DNA of 64,000 nucleotides. It comes from Psychrobacter immobilis. GTDB taxonomy: Bacteria > Pseudomonadota > Gammaproteobacteria > Pseudomonadales > Moraxellaceae. The translations under genes were made by a program, and so were the position numbers. Where the stretch lies: NCBI RefSeq assembly GCF_904846225.1, contig NZ_CAJGZJ010000017.1, positions 1 to 64,000 of the forward strand, given 5' to 3'. Below the pieces are notes generated by a model. The model was not told where the DNA came from. It saw only the letters and a list, made by a program, of their open reading frames with translations, and did not search any database. Numbering within the stretch: position 1 is the stretch's first letter; every line of letters begins with the position of its first letter. Shown here in pieces: positions 29,301 to 38,072 of this stretch.

Positions 29301-29329
29301 GAGCGAGAGTTTGATAGCACAGTAGACAT
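26318..29329 (-). CDS. mltD: MltD-like lytic transglycosylase lipoprotein with seven LysM repeats
   Basis: 1003 residues. Lipobox LISAC near residue 28 predicts an outer-membrane lipoprotein. The SLT catalytic domain (about 140-300) has the active glutamate in LLPVIESSYDPSG, then AAAGLWQFIPSTGRIYG and LALAAYNAGPGRI. A long S/T/N-rich linker follows. The C-terminal half has seven LysM peptidoglycan-binding repeats, each beginning like YKVKSGDTLIGIA and ending GQTLKVP. E. coli MltD is about 450 residues with two LysM. The extra LysM copies are alike enough to have expanded by duplication. Cleaves glycan strands to form 1,6-anhydromuramic ends. Confidence 0.93.
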   Translation of the reverse strand: MSTVLSNSRSFIALPLTLAVSTLLISACSSNTSMIKNKGATNSSSIITKRPVSQVPASGSSSDYSTAFLDAESLDELADLLEASDMTMVEGNKLAIQQYGDLWNRLRAGYRMNGGQPTYNQRIEGQKSWFTSRQDYLNRLTARASRYIYHTVREAERRNIPTELALLPVIESSYDPSGTSSAAAAGLWQFIPSTGRIYGLNQSSTYDGRRDVIESTRAAYDFLTALHNQFGSWELALAAYNAGPGRIQKAIDANAARGLPTDYWSLKLPTETMNYVPRFLAVAEIIAKPEQYGVYLPAIANRQHFRSVPVNYGVSLSEVAQITGVTYDELERLNTALTSGRVDSSGPQRIIIPNDVSLNTDAKLSLLRGNGTGNILASNNTTSSPTSTSNTSSTPSYNNKPYSASSLPTNSSALADYAASASVPQQTTSYISPSTTSSSSSIYSNNASVRTEPPLTTAETNKINAELKNSNSLPTTSAQITQNNTIVQEPPLSKEERDFIANQIRSSTSETNVINADGNINLSAVQTQQSILEASGEEKKLSFAKTSVSKPKPQGTRTTYTVMRGDTLSNIASRAGVSWRDIAEWNQIDASASLLSGSTLYLYNAKTIQPLSTDSNEKTKQPDSYVVQSGDTLIGTANRFGLSVTQIASYNNISSRADLLRGQKLWLIPGKVKVPTVTPAAPSTKPSKSTTATKNYKVKAGDGLIALARQFNVSTDTLASLNGMGTTSSLYVGQTLKVPASVDFNSATSSSSQSSSSSVATTNYKVKSGDTLIGIANSVGVSPTELAAVNSKFDAKARLQRGQTIKVPVSKELVDRQLNDKAVSYKVKSGDTLTGVAQRYNIDLSDLATANNLKTNSNLILGRTITIPANGSAPAASSSNNQSSNSQSSSSATSTASSSGKKLGNTESYKVKSGDGLIALARQFGVSVEDLATTNNLTTKAQLQRGQTLKVPKLTVSYTVGSGDSLIGLARKYGVSTQELAEMNDISADTMLQRGQRLTVPNK

Positions 29330-29652
29330 GGTATTGGAAGTTTCCTAACGACAGAAAGTGACAAGATAAAATTGATAGATAGTATAGTATGCAATGTAAA
29401 GCAAAAACTACTCTAATATAAAAAGATAATGACCAAAAGTTAAGTCAACATTTAAACCATTGGATTAAAACAGTTGATAATTCGATTGTTTAATATGACG
29501 AATGGGTAGTAATTATTCATAACTTATCACTGTCGTTTGAAATAATCTTTTTAAAAGATCATTTTTCCTAAAAACCAGCTAATGAATCTACCTTATAACC
29601 AATAACTGGTTAATTTCCACTCAATCAATATTATTTTTGACTTAATTGAGAC
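29330..29652. other. Intergenic region upstream of mltD
   Basis: About 320 AT-rich bases between two minus-strand genes. aggaaact precedes the mltD start. No repeat, RNA or clear terminator recognised. Confidence 0.4.
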
Positions 29653-30147
29653 TTAGTTAATAGCCACTTGCGATACGGCCCGTAGTAATACTGCGTTACC
29701 AGTAGCTACTGTTAAGGTAACTCTTGATGTTGTGACAAACGAGATTTTTTGACCATCTTTAACCCAACTCTCATTAGTCGTGACATTGGCTTTAGCCTGT
29801 TCACCAGTAATAACGATGTTATCTACAGCAATATCATAGCTGTAACTAGAAGTGTCACTCCAACTATTCTGTAGCAGTTTTAGATAAGCGTCTTTATCTA
29901 AGCTAGTAGATCTGCCTTTTCTAGACAATGAAATCAGCGCGTCATCAGAGACCAAACGAGCGACTTGACTGACATTTTGGCTATTCGCAGATGACTTCAT
30001 TGCTGCTATATAATTTTGTACCAAAGCTTCGGTCATGGTTGCTGCTTGCGCACTGACACTTACGGTACTTGCAACGGCAACTACCGCAGCGATGCTAGCA
30101 CTTTTCATTAATAACGCTAGCAGCCCCTTTCCCCATAATCGTTTCAT
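29653..30147 (-). CDS. Secreted small protein, possibly NTF2/SnoaL-like
   Basis: 164 residues from the ATG at 30147 (aaggact upstream); the frame extends to 30183 but without a ribosome site. A cleavable signal peptide ends VSVSAQA. The mature part (TMTEALVQNYIAAMKSSANS, then DKDAYLKLLQNSWSDTSSYS, and NVTTNESWVKDGQKI) has the helix-then-sheet pattern of small NTF2-like ligand-binding domains. That family assignment is a guess. Probably periplasmic. Confidence 0.6.
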   Translation of the reverse strand: MKRLWGKGLLALLMKSASIAAVVAVASTVSVSAQAATMTEALVQNYIAAMKSSANSQNVSQVARLVSDDALISLSRKGRSTSLDKDAYLKLLQNSWSDTSSYSYDIAVDNIVITGEQAKANVTTNESWVKDGQKISFVTTSRVTLTVATGNAVLLRAVSQVAIN

Positions 30148-30571
30148 GATAGTCCTTAGCGATACTATTGTTATTATTGTCATCTAGTGACGACTGACGT
30201 TTATCTATCGGTGAGTAAAACCTATTAGACAGTTATTGCTTCACACGCCCTAGATCCATTACAGATTGACTAGACGCTTTTATTCTACATGCTTCATTTT
30301 TATGATAGCACTGTTATCCATAAAGATATTGTTGTTTTCAAAAGCACTGTTGATGTTCTAAAAAGCCCTGTTAAAAGCTATAACGGCATACTTGTATCAT
30401 AGAGTGAGCGTATCATTCAATTCTCACAGCTGTGTGACACCCTGTGTAATTATTGCGAATACCAAGATACGAAAACAATTACTATAGGAGTGTCACTTTA
30501 TAGACTTACTGTGGATAAAAAATTGGCATCTAGTGAGCCGATTGCCGCCGTTTATAACTCAGCGCAGACAT
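30148..30571. other. Intergenic region upstream of the secreted protein gene
   Basis: About 420 bases between two minus-strand genes. AT-rich, no coding frame that stands up, no repeat of the family found elsewhere. No terminator for the TlyC-like gene was evident. Confidence 0.35.
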
Positions 30572-31900
30572 TTAAGACTTGCCACTAGTGTCTGTACCAC
30601 TATCTTCATAATATTCATCATCACTGAGTTTCATGCCCAGACGTTCTACTCGTCTGTCCATCATTTGTCGAGCCAGTGCTTGCATATCTTCAACGCGGTC
30701 TATCTCATCGACAATTTCAAGACCCAGTAAAGTCTCAAACACATCCTCTAGTGTCACTAGACCTTTTACTTCACCATATTCACCGACCGTAATCGCAATG
30801 TGAATACGGTTTTTTAGCATAAGCTCTAACAAGTCAAACAGTTTCATTTTTGAAAATACAAAAGTGATATCTCGTTTAAACTGAGTCAATGGCTTATGCA
30901 TCGCATGGTTAACTTTTGCCAACAACATATCTGTTTTTAAGACAAAGCCAGTAATATTATCTAAGTCACCATCATAAATCGGTAATCGTGAAAAGGTAAG
31001 TTTTGGACGATCAACCAATAATTCGGCGACGGTTTTGTTTTCTTCGAACGATAGCATCACTGAACGTGGCGTCATGATATCTTCGACTTTAATGGCACCG
31101 AACGCCAGTAAGTTACGAATAATACGTGATTCCAATGGATCTATTTGTCCCGACTCTTCACCGATACTAGCAAGCGCCGCAAACTCACGACGGCTAAAGG
31201 TTTCAGGCTCTTTGCCACGTACCAAAAGTTTGGTTAATTTTTCTGAGATCCAAATCAGAGGATACAACAGCAGGATAATACCCCGGACGAAATAAGCAAC
31301 TAGTCCGCCTAATTGACGCCAGTATACCGTTCCGAGTGTTTTTGGCATAATTTCAGACAAAAACAAAATAGCCAATGTCATTACGGCAGAAAACAGACCA
31401 AACCATGCACTACCGAACACGATTGTTGCCTGAGCACCAGCACCGATAGAACCTAACGTATGAGCCACTGTATTCAAGGTCAAAATAGCCGCCAACGATT
31501 GATCGATATTATCAACCTTCAATCGTTTTAGCATATTTGCTTTTTTTGGATTGGTTTCTTGAATGTCAGCAATATATGACGGTGTCATACTGAGCAATGC
31601 CGCCTCTGCCAAAGAGCAAATAAAAGAGATGCCGATGGCAACAGCTACAAAAAGTATGAGTAGTAAAACACTGGTGGCTGTTGGCGCTGCTAACGCTTCC
31701 GTGGTGGTGGCTGCCCCCGCTGCAAAAGCCGGATATGGCAATAACGCTATGAGCATCGCCGTTAATAACGATAGCCCAAAGACTGGCTTAGTATAGCTAG
31801 AACTCATAGAATGGCGTGTCGTCGGAGGAGGTTTAGCTGACGCTTCTTTATAAGCGCGCGGACGACATAAACGAGGTACAAACATAAAAGTGGTGAACAA
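30572..31900 (-). CDS. CNNM/TlyC-type membrane protein with CBS domains
   Basis: 442 residues as bounded, but the ATG at 31807 (MSSSYTKPVFG) starts a more natural signal-like segment; neither start has a good ribosome site. The DUF21 (CNNM) transmembrane domain contains CSLAEAALLSMTPSYIADI and FLSEIMPKTLGTVYW. A CBS pair follows, from EDIMTPRSVMLSFEENKTV to GEYGEVKGLVTLEDVFETLLG. The usual C-terminal CorC_HlyC domain appears to be missing; the protein ends soon after CBS2 with an acidic tail. Members are tied to magnesium/cobalt efflux and are often called hemolysins by homology. Confidence 0.87.
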   Translation of the reverse strand: MFTTFMFVPRLCRPRAYKEASAKPPPTTRHSMSSSYTKPVFGLSLLTAMLIALLPYPAFAAGAATTTEALAAPTATSVLLLILFVAVAIGISFICSLAEAALLSMTPSYIADIQETNPKKANMLKRLKVDNIDQSLAAILTLNTVAHTLGSIGAGAQATIVFGSAWFGLFSAVMTLAILFLSEIMPKTLGTVYWRQLGGLVAYFVRGIILLLYPLIWISEKLTKLLVRGKEPETFSRREFAALASIGEESGQIDPLESRIIRNLLAFGAIKVEDIMTPRSVMLSFEENKTVAELLVDRPKLTFSRLPIYDGDLDNITGFVLKTDMLLAKVNHAMHKPLTQFKRDITFVFSKMKLFDLLELMLKNRIHIAITVGEYGEVKGLVTLEDVFETLLGLEIVDEIDRVEDMQALARQMMDRRVERLGMKLSDDEYYEDSGTDTSGKS

Positions 31901-32214
31901 GTTGGGTAACCTAAACAGAAAAAAGGGAAAAGGAATATAATGAGCAAGCTATACCAGATAATAGAATTAGATTCTAAAATAGGCAAAGATGTCCGTAAAA
32001 CATCTATAAATAGCGACTCAAAGCCGATTTAGTATTTCATATTAGACTTTATTATATCCCAGTAAACCGCATGATAAATGCAGGTAATTATTACCATTTG
32101 ATAGTAGCATTGATGATGATATTTCACAATAAGTCGCTATTTTTAAGGCTTTATTTTTTTGTACCTGATATTTTCTGACACTTACCGAACGACCATTTAA
32201 TACTTGAAATTTGG

Positions 32215-32350
32215 TATACTCTCAGCACTTTGGCATCACTTGTGTCATTTGACGAAAAAATTATCGCAATAGGTGCGTCGTAAGCATGCGACTACCTTAA
32301 TAAAAACACACTCAGCCTATGATTAACAGTTACCAAGGCTGGGATTTTTT
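32215..32350 (+). ncRNA. Candidate small RNA or attenuated leader before yajC
   Basis: An extended -10 (ttggtatact, TATACT at 32215-32220) is followed about 90 bp later by a terminator-like hairpin. That hairpin pairs ctcagcct (32311-32318) with aggctggg and runs into TTTTTT at 32345-32350, 50 bp before yajC. A smaller stem, gtcg...cgac, is near 32277-32292. The transcript would be about 120 nt. It could be a separate small RNA or a leader whose terminator controls yajC-secDF. No known RNA family recognised; the -35 is weak. Confidence 0.4.
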
Positions 32351-32401
32351 GTTACTATGCGTCTAAATTTATTGTTATTTATAATTTATTGAGAGAGAGA
32401 T

Positions 32402-32680
32402 ATGGAACAGTTCGGTCAAATCTTATTACCGGTCGCCTTTTTTGCCATTTTTTACTTCTTGGTTATCCGTCCACAATCTAAGCGTACTAAAGAGCATCGA
32501 GCTATGGTTAACGCCTTGAGCGTTGGTAGCGAAATTATCTTTGCTGGTGGCTTAATGGGCCGAATCAAAGCCCTAGAAGGCGATTATGCCGTTGTTAGCC
32601 TAAATAACAATACTGATGTCAAAGTACAACGTGCTTCTGTTATCTCAGTATTGCCTACTGGCACCATTGAAAGCGTTTAA
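32402..32680 (+). CDS. yajC: Preprotein translocase accessory subunit YajC
   Basis: 92 residues. One N-terminal membrane segment (LLPVAFFAIFYFLVIRPQSKR) is followed by the conserved cytoplasmic part VGSEIIFAGGLMGRIK. YajC binds SecDF and the SecYEG channel. Start preceded by gagagaga. It heads yajC-secD-secF, though a 457-bp gap separates it from secD. Confidence 0.95.
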   Translation: MEQFGQILLPVAFFAIFYFLVIRPQSKRTKEHRAMVNALSVGSEIIFAGGLMGRIKALEGDYAVVSLNNNTDVKVQRASVISVLPTGTIESV

Positions 32681-32886
32681 TCATTAATAGTCCCTTACTA
32701 ATGATTGTTTGATTTGATGGTCGTATCATCAGTAAATGTAATGACTAAAAATGACCGTACACTATCTACGGTCATTTTCGCTGTAACGTAGTGACCTAAA
32801 ATAGCTTGATAGACTCATAAATAGTCTATTTTTCTATTTTAAATATAATGTCTCTGTTTATTTTATCAGTGATATTTTTAAAGACT

Positions 32887-32971
32887 CTGTGTCTTTGAAA
32901 ACCCTGTGTTTTTGAAGACCTTATATCTTTGAAAATTATATGTTTTTGAAAACTACATGTTTTTGAAGAAT
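32887..32971 (+). repeat. Five degenerate 17-bp tandem units between yajC and secD
   Basis: Units like ctgtgtctttgaaaacc, ctgtgtttttgaagacc and atatgtttttgaaaact follow each other with a period of exactly 17 bases, all keeping ...tttgaa(a/g)a... It is the only structure noted in the 457-bp gap (32681-33137) before secD; the rest of the gap shows no gene. Confidence 0.8.
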
Positions 32972-33137
32972 ACATAAAGATGCGTCTGTATTATTTGCTT
33001 TACTATCATCGCGGATGATCGCAATGGTACATGATGACGGTTGCCACACATGGCACTCGACCATTGCTATCGCTAACTTCCCATCTGCTAACTTGTGGCC
33101 TACGTCGCCAGTCGTTTATCAACCTAAAGAAGTGATT

Positions 33138-35015
33138 ATGCAATATCCCGCTTGGAAATACTTACTTATTACCGTCGTGCTAATTATTGCCGGTCTATAT
33201 GCTGCCCCTAATCTATATCCTGACGAGCCTGCCGTGCAGATTACGAGCGCTGCCGCGGGTACACAGTTGTCTGAAGGTATTTTAACCCAGTCTCAAAGCC
33301 TGCTTAAAGACGCTGGTTTAAAAAACCATAATGGTACCTTTGAAGGTAATAGTGCGCTGGTACGCCTTGACAACCCAGTTGATCAGCTCAAAGCTCAAGA
33401 AGTGCTACGTCAGAATTTGGGCGACGACTATGTGGTCGCACTTAACCTAGCGCAAACAACCCCGCAGTGGCTACGTGACATCGGTGCAAAACCAATGAAG
33501 CTTGGCCTTGATTTACGCGGTGGTGTCCGTTTTGTGTTAGAAGTCGATATGGACAAAGCGCTTGAGCAGCGTCTGACCAGTGCCAGCCGTGACATGCGTC
33601 GTGAGCTACGTGCCGAGCAAATTGCGATTAAAGGCATCAAGACCGAAAATAGAAGCGTATCACTACATTTTTCTGATACAGATACCCGTAATCGTGCACA
33701 GAACGTTTTACAAAGCTCGATGGGTAATACGTTTAGTCTACAGTCCTCTATTGACGATCAAGGGCCAGCCTTAATTTTGGCTTATAATGATGCAACGCTT
33801 GACGAAATTAATAGTTATGCGGTCAATCAAAACTTGACGACCTTACGTAACCGTATTGCCGAGCTGGGCGTTACTGAAGCCTTGGTACAATCGCAAGGTG
33901 CCAGTCGTATCGTTGTAGAGCTACCTGGTGTACAAGATACCGCTGAAGCAAAACGTGTCCTTGGGCGTACGGCAAATCTTGAGTTCCGTATGGTCGCTGA
34001 AGACAGCGAAAGCTATGTAGGTGGCATTCCTCCAGCGGGTACCGAAGCGTTCCCATTTGAAACACTTGATGGGCCTCCTGTACTGCTACAGCGCCAAGCG
34101 ATTGTTACTGGTGATAAAGTGACCAATGCTCAAACGGGTGTTGATGAAAGCGGCTCTCCTGAAGTAAGTATCACGTTGGACAGTGCTGGCGGCAAGCTGA
34201 TGCAGAACGCTACACGGACTGCTGTTGGCAAACAAATGGCGGTATTGTTCATTGAAAACAAACAAAAAATTACTTATGAAGAAGATCCGGCGACGGGAGA
34301 AACTGTCGAAGTAAGAACGCCTTATGCTGAGACTAAAGTAATCAATCGTGCCAACATTCAAGCGGTGCTTGGTTCATCTTTTAGAATTACAGGTCTAGAC
34401 AGCAGTGCTGAAGCGGCTGAACTTGCGCTTTTATTACGCTCAGGCGCACTTGCTGCCCCAATGTACTTTGTAGAAGAACGTACGATTGGCCCATCACTAG
34501 GTCAAGAAAATATCGATAAAGGTCTATTCTCTACTCAGATCGGTTATCTATTAGTGTTTGCGTTTATGATTATTTTCTACCGTCTTTTTGGCGTAATCGC
34601 TAACGTGGCACTTGCCGTCAACGTTATTATTATCATTGCCATTATGTCAATCTTAGGCTCATCTTTAACCTTGCCTGGTATTGCTGGTATCGTTTTGACT
34701 ATTGGTATGGCAGTTGATGCCAACGTTCTGATTTTTGAGCGAATACGTGAAGAGATTACAAACGGTGTACGACCAAAGTCTGCTATCGTGGCAGGTTTTG
34801 ACCGAGCATTTAGTAGTATTTTCGATGCCAACATTACAACCTTATTAGTCGCATTTATCCTATTCGCGATTGGTACTGGCCCAATTAAAGGCTTTGCGAT
34901 TACGCTCGCTATTGGTATTGTCAGCTCGCTATTTACCGCTATTTTGGTCACTCGCGCGCTGATACAGATTGCTTATGGTAAGCGTAAATCTATCAAACGT
35001 TTGAGCATCGGTTAG
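33138..35015 (+). CDS. secD: Protein translocase subunit SecD
   Basis: 625 residues from the ATG at 33138; the frame is open back to 33015, but MQYPAWKYLLITVVLIIAGL aligns with the normal SecD N-terminus and aaagaag precedes it. The D1-type motif LGLDLRGGVRFVLEV, a large periplasmic P1 region, and the six-helix C-terminal part (GIAGIVLTIGMAVDANVLIFER) are all present. SecD with SecF uses the proton gradient to help pull proteins through SecYEG. secF follows after 9 bp. Confidence 0.96.
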   Translation: MQYPAWKYLLITVVLIIAGLYAAPNLYPDEPAVQITSAAAGTQLSEGILTQSQSLLKDAGLKNHNGTFEGNSALVRLDNPVDQLKAQEVLRQNLGDDYVVALNLAQTTPQWLRDIGAKPMKLGLDLRGGVRFVLEVDMDKALEQRLTSASRDMRRELRAEQIAIKGIKTENRSVSLHFSDTDTRNRAQNVLQSSMGNTFSLQSSIDDQGPALILAYNDATLDEINSYAVNQNLTTLRNRIAELGVTEALVQSQGASRIVVELPGVQDTAEAKRVLGRTANLEFRMVAEDSESYVGGIPPAGTEAFPFETLDGPPVLLQRQAIVTGDKVTNAQTGVDESGSPEVSITLDSAGGKLMQNATRTAVGKQMAVLFIENKQKITYEEDPATGETVEVRTPYAETKVINRANIQAVLGSSFRITGLDSSAEAAELALLLRSGALAAPMYFVEERTIGPSLGQENIDKGLFSTQIGYLLVFAFMIIFYRLFGVIANVALAVNVIIIIAIMSILGSSLTLPGIAGIVLTIGMAVDANVLIFERIREEITNGVRPKSAIVAGFDRAFSSIFDANITTLLVAFILFAIGTGPIKGFAITLAIGIVSSLFTAILVTRALIQIAYGKRKSIKRLSIG

Positions 35016-35024
35016 GAGAATATT

Positions 35025-36314
35025 ATGGCGATCGAACAGAATAACCCTCTAGAACAGCAGAACAATCCAGATCGAAATGGTTCAGGTGGCTCAAACAGTG
35101 ATGCAAATAATGCAAGCACGCGCCGCCGTCAAAAACCACGCCGCGATGGTAAAGGCAGTAATACCAAAACCAATAACCCAACCACTGCCACATCAGGTAA
35201 AAGCCAAACTCGTCGTGGTGGTAAAGGTAACGGAAAAGGTAGTCAAGCATTGGCCACGCAAATGTCTGATACTTCCGCAGCTATTGACCCTAATTTAGCA
35301 TTGAGCAATGCTGCAGATGATGCAGCAGCACAATCTGAAGGTGGTATTAAAGCCGTTGGCAATCAGCGTATCATTCCATTTATGAAGATAGAGAAGCCAA
35401 TGGCGCTTTTATCTTTATTGTTGGTCATTGCTAGTATTATTGCTATTGCAGTGAATGGCCTAAACTTAGGTCTTGATTTTACTGGTGGTGTCTCAGCAGA
35501 TGTAAATTACGAGCAGCCTGTCGAGCAGGTCGAAGTGGTACAATCACTGGCGGCTAATGGTTTTGATGATGCAGTAGTACAGTATCTTGGTACACGGCAA
35601 GAGCTGCTTATTCGTCTTCCTCCTCAGTCAGATAGCGTCGATGGACTAAATGCTAGCCTTAACAAAGCACTGTCCCTCCCTAATAATAACGTTGAAATTA
35701 GTAACGTTAACATTATCGGCAGCCAAGTTGGTAATGAGATTTATCTAAACTCAGTCATGGCACTCGTGTTAGCATTGGTATGTATGCTAGGTTATGTTGC
35801 CTTACGCTTCCAGTTCAAACTTGCGCTTGGTGCTGTATTATCGCTATTTCATGATGCTATCGTGACTATTGGTGTTTTTGCCTTATTTGGCTTCCCTTTC
35901 GACTTAACCGTCTTGGCAGCTGTTTTGGCACTGGTTGGTTATTCTATAAATGATACTATCGTTGTTTATGACCGTATCCGTGAGAATTTCCGCCGCGTTC
36001 GTGGCATCACGCCGCGCCAGACCGTTGATTTGTCTTTAACAGAGACACTTCGCCGCACGATTATGACCATCTCCACTGTACTTTTGGTTGTTTTGGCGAT
36101 GTTGTTCCTAGGCGGCGATGGACTGTTTTGGTTCTCAGTGGCATTGTTTATTGGATTGATAGCTGGTACTTACTCATCTACCTATATTGCAAGCTCAATT
36201 CCATTGCATATGGGTCTATCTCGCGATGACTTTATTGTGAAAGTAAAACCAGAATTCGAAGAAGAAATTGTCACTTTTAATGATCCAAAAATGTTTGAAC
36301 AAGACAATGCTTAA
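35025..36314 (+). CDS. secF: Protein translocase subunit SecF with long basic N-terminal extension
   Basis: 429 residues against about 320 in E. coli. The first 115-120 residues are hydrophilic, rich in N, G, S, R and K (STRRRQKPRRDGKGS, SQTRRGGKGNGKGSQAL). The normal SecF fold starts at MKIEKPMALLSLLLVIASI with LGLDFTGGVSADVNYEQ. Conserved later parts are LAAVLALVGYSINDTIVVYD and RTIMTISTVLL. An aggag site supports the start at 35025, 9 bp after the secD stop, so the extension is probably translated. It would be cytoplasmic. Confidence 0.95.
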   Translation: MAIEQNNPLEQQNNPDRNGSGGSNSDANNASTRRRQKPRRDGKGSNTKTNNPTTATSGKSQTRRGGKGNGKGSQALATQMSDTSAAIDPNLALSNAADDAAAQSEGGIKAVGNQRIIPFMKIEKPMALLSLLLVIASIIAIAVNGLNLGLDFTGGVSADVNYEQPVEQVEVVQSLAANGFDDAVVQYLGTRQELLIRLPPQSDSVDGLNASLNKALSLPNNNVEISNVNIIGSQVGNEIYLNSVMALVLALVCMLGYVALRFQFKLALGAVLSLFHDAIVTIGVFALFGFPFDLTVLAAVLALVGYSINDTIVVYDRIRENFRRVRGITPRQTVDLSLTETLRRTIMTISTVLLVVLAMLFLGGDGLFWFSVALFIGLIAGTYSSTYIASSIPLHMGLSRDDFIVKVKPEFEEEIVTFNDPKMFEQDNA

Positions 36315-36402
36315 TGATACTTAGCCGCAACTGATTAAGTTAATGATTAGATAAATTTAAGCAGTTCTAAGATTCATAGCTAAGTAAACGGTAATGATCT
36401 TT

Positions 36403-36448
36403 AAATAAAAGCACCTGACTTATGAATAATGAGTTTAGGTGCTTTTAT
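36403..36448 (+). terminator. Intrinsic terminator after secF
   Basis: ataaaagcacct and aggtgcttttat form a 12-bp stem around a loop, with T-rich sequence after it. Confidence 0.75.
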
Positions 36449-36557
36449 CTTTATAACTGTTTTTTCTTCAATCATTAAACCTGCTGCGCTGACTTTATCT
36501 ATCGGTTAACAGACAGCGTTTTATCCTCTTTATTGTTTCAATATAAACGAGCCATAA

Positions 36558-37982
36558 ATGCCAATGACTAAAACGCCATCTAGCGCAATGCCACCGATTG
36601 ATACCCGATATAAGCGTATCATTGCTATTGCCTTGCCAGTATTATTGGCCAATTTGGCCATGCCCCTACAAAGCGTTATCGATACGGCGATTGTCGGCAA
36701 TATGAATGATACCGCCAAACTTGCTGGCATGGGTTTGGCCATACAGTTGTTGTCGCTATTGCTCGTCAGTTTTAACTTTTTACAATACGCCTCATCTGGA
36801 CTATCCGCTCAAGCCCTCGGACAGTTAGCCAACCATGTTGACGGCTCTGTCAATGATACGAAAAAATCAGTAAACCTAGTACCATCCCCGCTACTGTCTA
36901 TCTTGCAACGTGCCTTGTTATTAGCATTTTTTATTGGCAGCATTCTACTATTGGCAAAACCTTGGTTGATTGATTTTGGTTTGCAAGCTTTGTCAGCCAA
37001 TCCTGATAGCGGGCTTGCAGCAAAGACATATCTGGATGTACGTTTTTGGGGTGTGATCGCCGAGCTGATGAACTTTGCTTTTATTGGCTGGTTTGCAGGA
37101 CAAGGCAAAACGCGTTATATGCTCTATCAACAAGGCTTTATCGCTATACTTAACATTATTTTGACCTTGTTTTTTGTTTTTACGATGCAAATGGGCTTGG
37201 TTGGCGTGGCACTAGGAACCACCATTGCATTTTGGTTGGGTATTTTATTGGCACTCTGGTTGAGTCGTCAACATTTGCAAATAACTTGGAAAGCGTTATT
37301 CACTGCTGATCGACAACATTTTACTCAAGAAAAAATACTTAGGCTATTTTCACTAAATAAAGATATCTTTATTCGTACACTTATCTTGACCTTGAGTTTT
37401 GCTTGGATCACTCGTCTTTCTGCCCAAGGTGGCGATGTCATACTGGCCGCCAATGCGATTTTACTCCAAGTCCTCAGTATCTCAGCCTTTGCCCTTGATG
37501 GCGTAGCAGTATCCGCCGAGACCTTAAGCGGTCAAGCAGCAGGACGACGGGATTGGGTTCGTTTTCGCATCATCGTGAAGCGTACAGGTGTCGTCAGTTA
37601 TGGCCTTGCTATCATGTTAAGTGCGATATGGTGGATTGTGATGCCACTGTATTTGCAATTCATGACCAATATCGAACCCGTCTTTAGACTCGCTTATGAT
37701 TACCATTTATACGCTGTATTGCTACCTGTCGTTGGCGTCGGCGCATACTGGTTAGATGGTATATTTTTTGGCTTAACCGCTGGCAGTGTGATTCGTAATG
37801 CCGCCCTAATACTAGCCGCCATCTTTTTTCCATTAAGCTGGTTGTTCTATCAACAGTGGGATATGACGGGCATTTGGCTGAGCGTATGGTGTTTATTGTT
37901 ATTAAGATTCATTATTTTGAGTGTCTTCTTATATCGCGCTCATCAAACAGGCAGCTATGAAAAATTACAGCCTCATGTTTAA
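36558..37982 (+). CDS. MATE-family multidrug/toxin exporter (DinF-like)
   Basis: 474 residues and about twelve membrane segments. MATE marks include LPVLLANLAMPLQSVIDTAI and VGNMNDTAKLAGMGLAIQL at the N-terminus. The middle has FIGWFAGQGKTRYMLYQQ and the second half VILAANAILLQVLSISAFAL, then DGVAVSAETLSGQAAGRRDW. The last two are typical of the DinF subgroup. Exports cationic drugs or toxic metabolites using Na+ or H+. Substrate unknown. It stands alone after the secF terminator. Confidence 0.9.
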   Translation: MPMTKTPSSAMPPIDTRYKRIIAIALPVLLANLAMPLQSVIDTAIVGNMNDTAKLAGMGLAIQLLSLLLVSFNFLQYASSGLSAQALGQLANHVDGSVNDTKKSVNLVPSPLLSILQRALLLAFFIGSILLLAKPWLIDFGLQALSANPDSGLAAKTYLDVRFWGVIAELMNFAFIGWFAGQGKTRYMLYQQGFIAILNIILTLFFVFTMQMGLVGVALGTTIAFWLGILLALWLSRQHLQITWKALFTADRQHFTQEKILRLFSLNKDIFIRTLILTLSFAWITRLSAQGGDVILAANAILLQVLSISAFALDGVAVSAETLSGQAAGRRDWVRFRIIVKRTGVVSYGLAIMLSAIWWIVMPLYLQFMTNIEPVFRLAYDYHLYAVLLPVVGVGAYWLDGIFFGLTAGSVIRNAALILAAIFFPLSWLFYQQWDMTGIWLSVWCLLLLRFIILSVFLYRAHQTGSYEKLQPHV

Positions 37983-38072
37983 TACTGTTTTGATTGAGTG
38001 ATTTTTTAACTCAGCTTTTTAGTAAAAAATAATGATAAGCAAAAATGATAGTAATAAAAATTAGGATACCGT

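Noticed and set aside
33015-33137. In-frame extension of secD, possibly a regulatory leader peptide
   Set aside because: Normal SecD N-terminus begins at 33138 with its own ribosome site; the extra 41 codons show no arrest-like motif or signal sequence.
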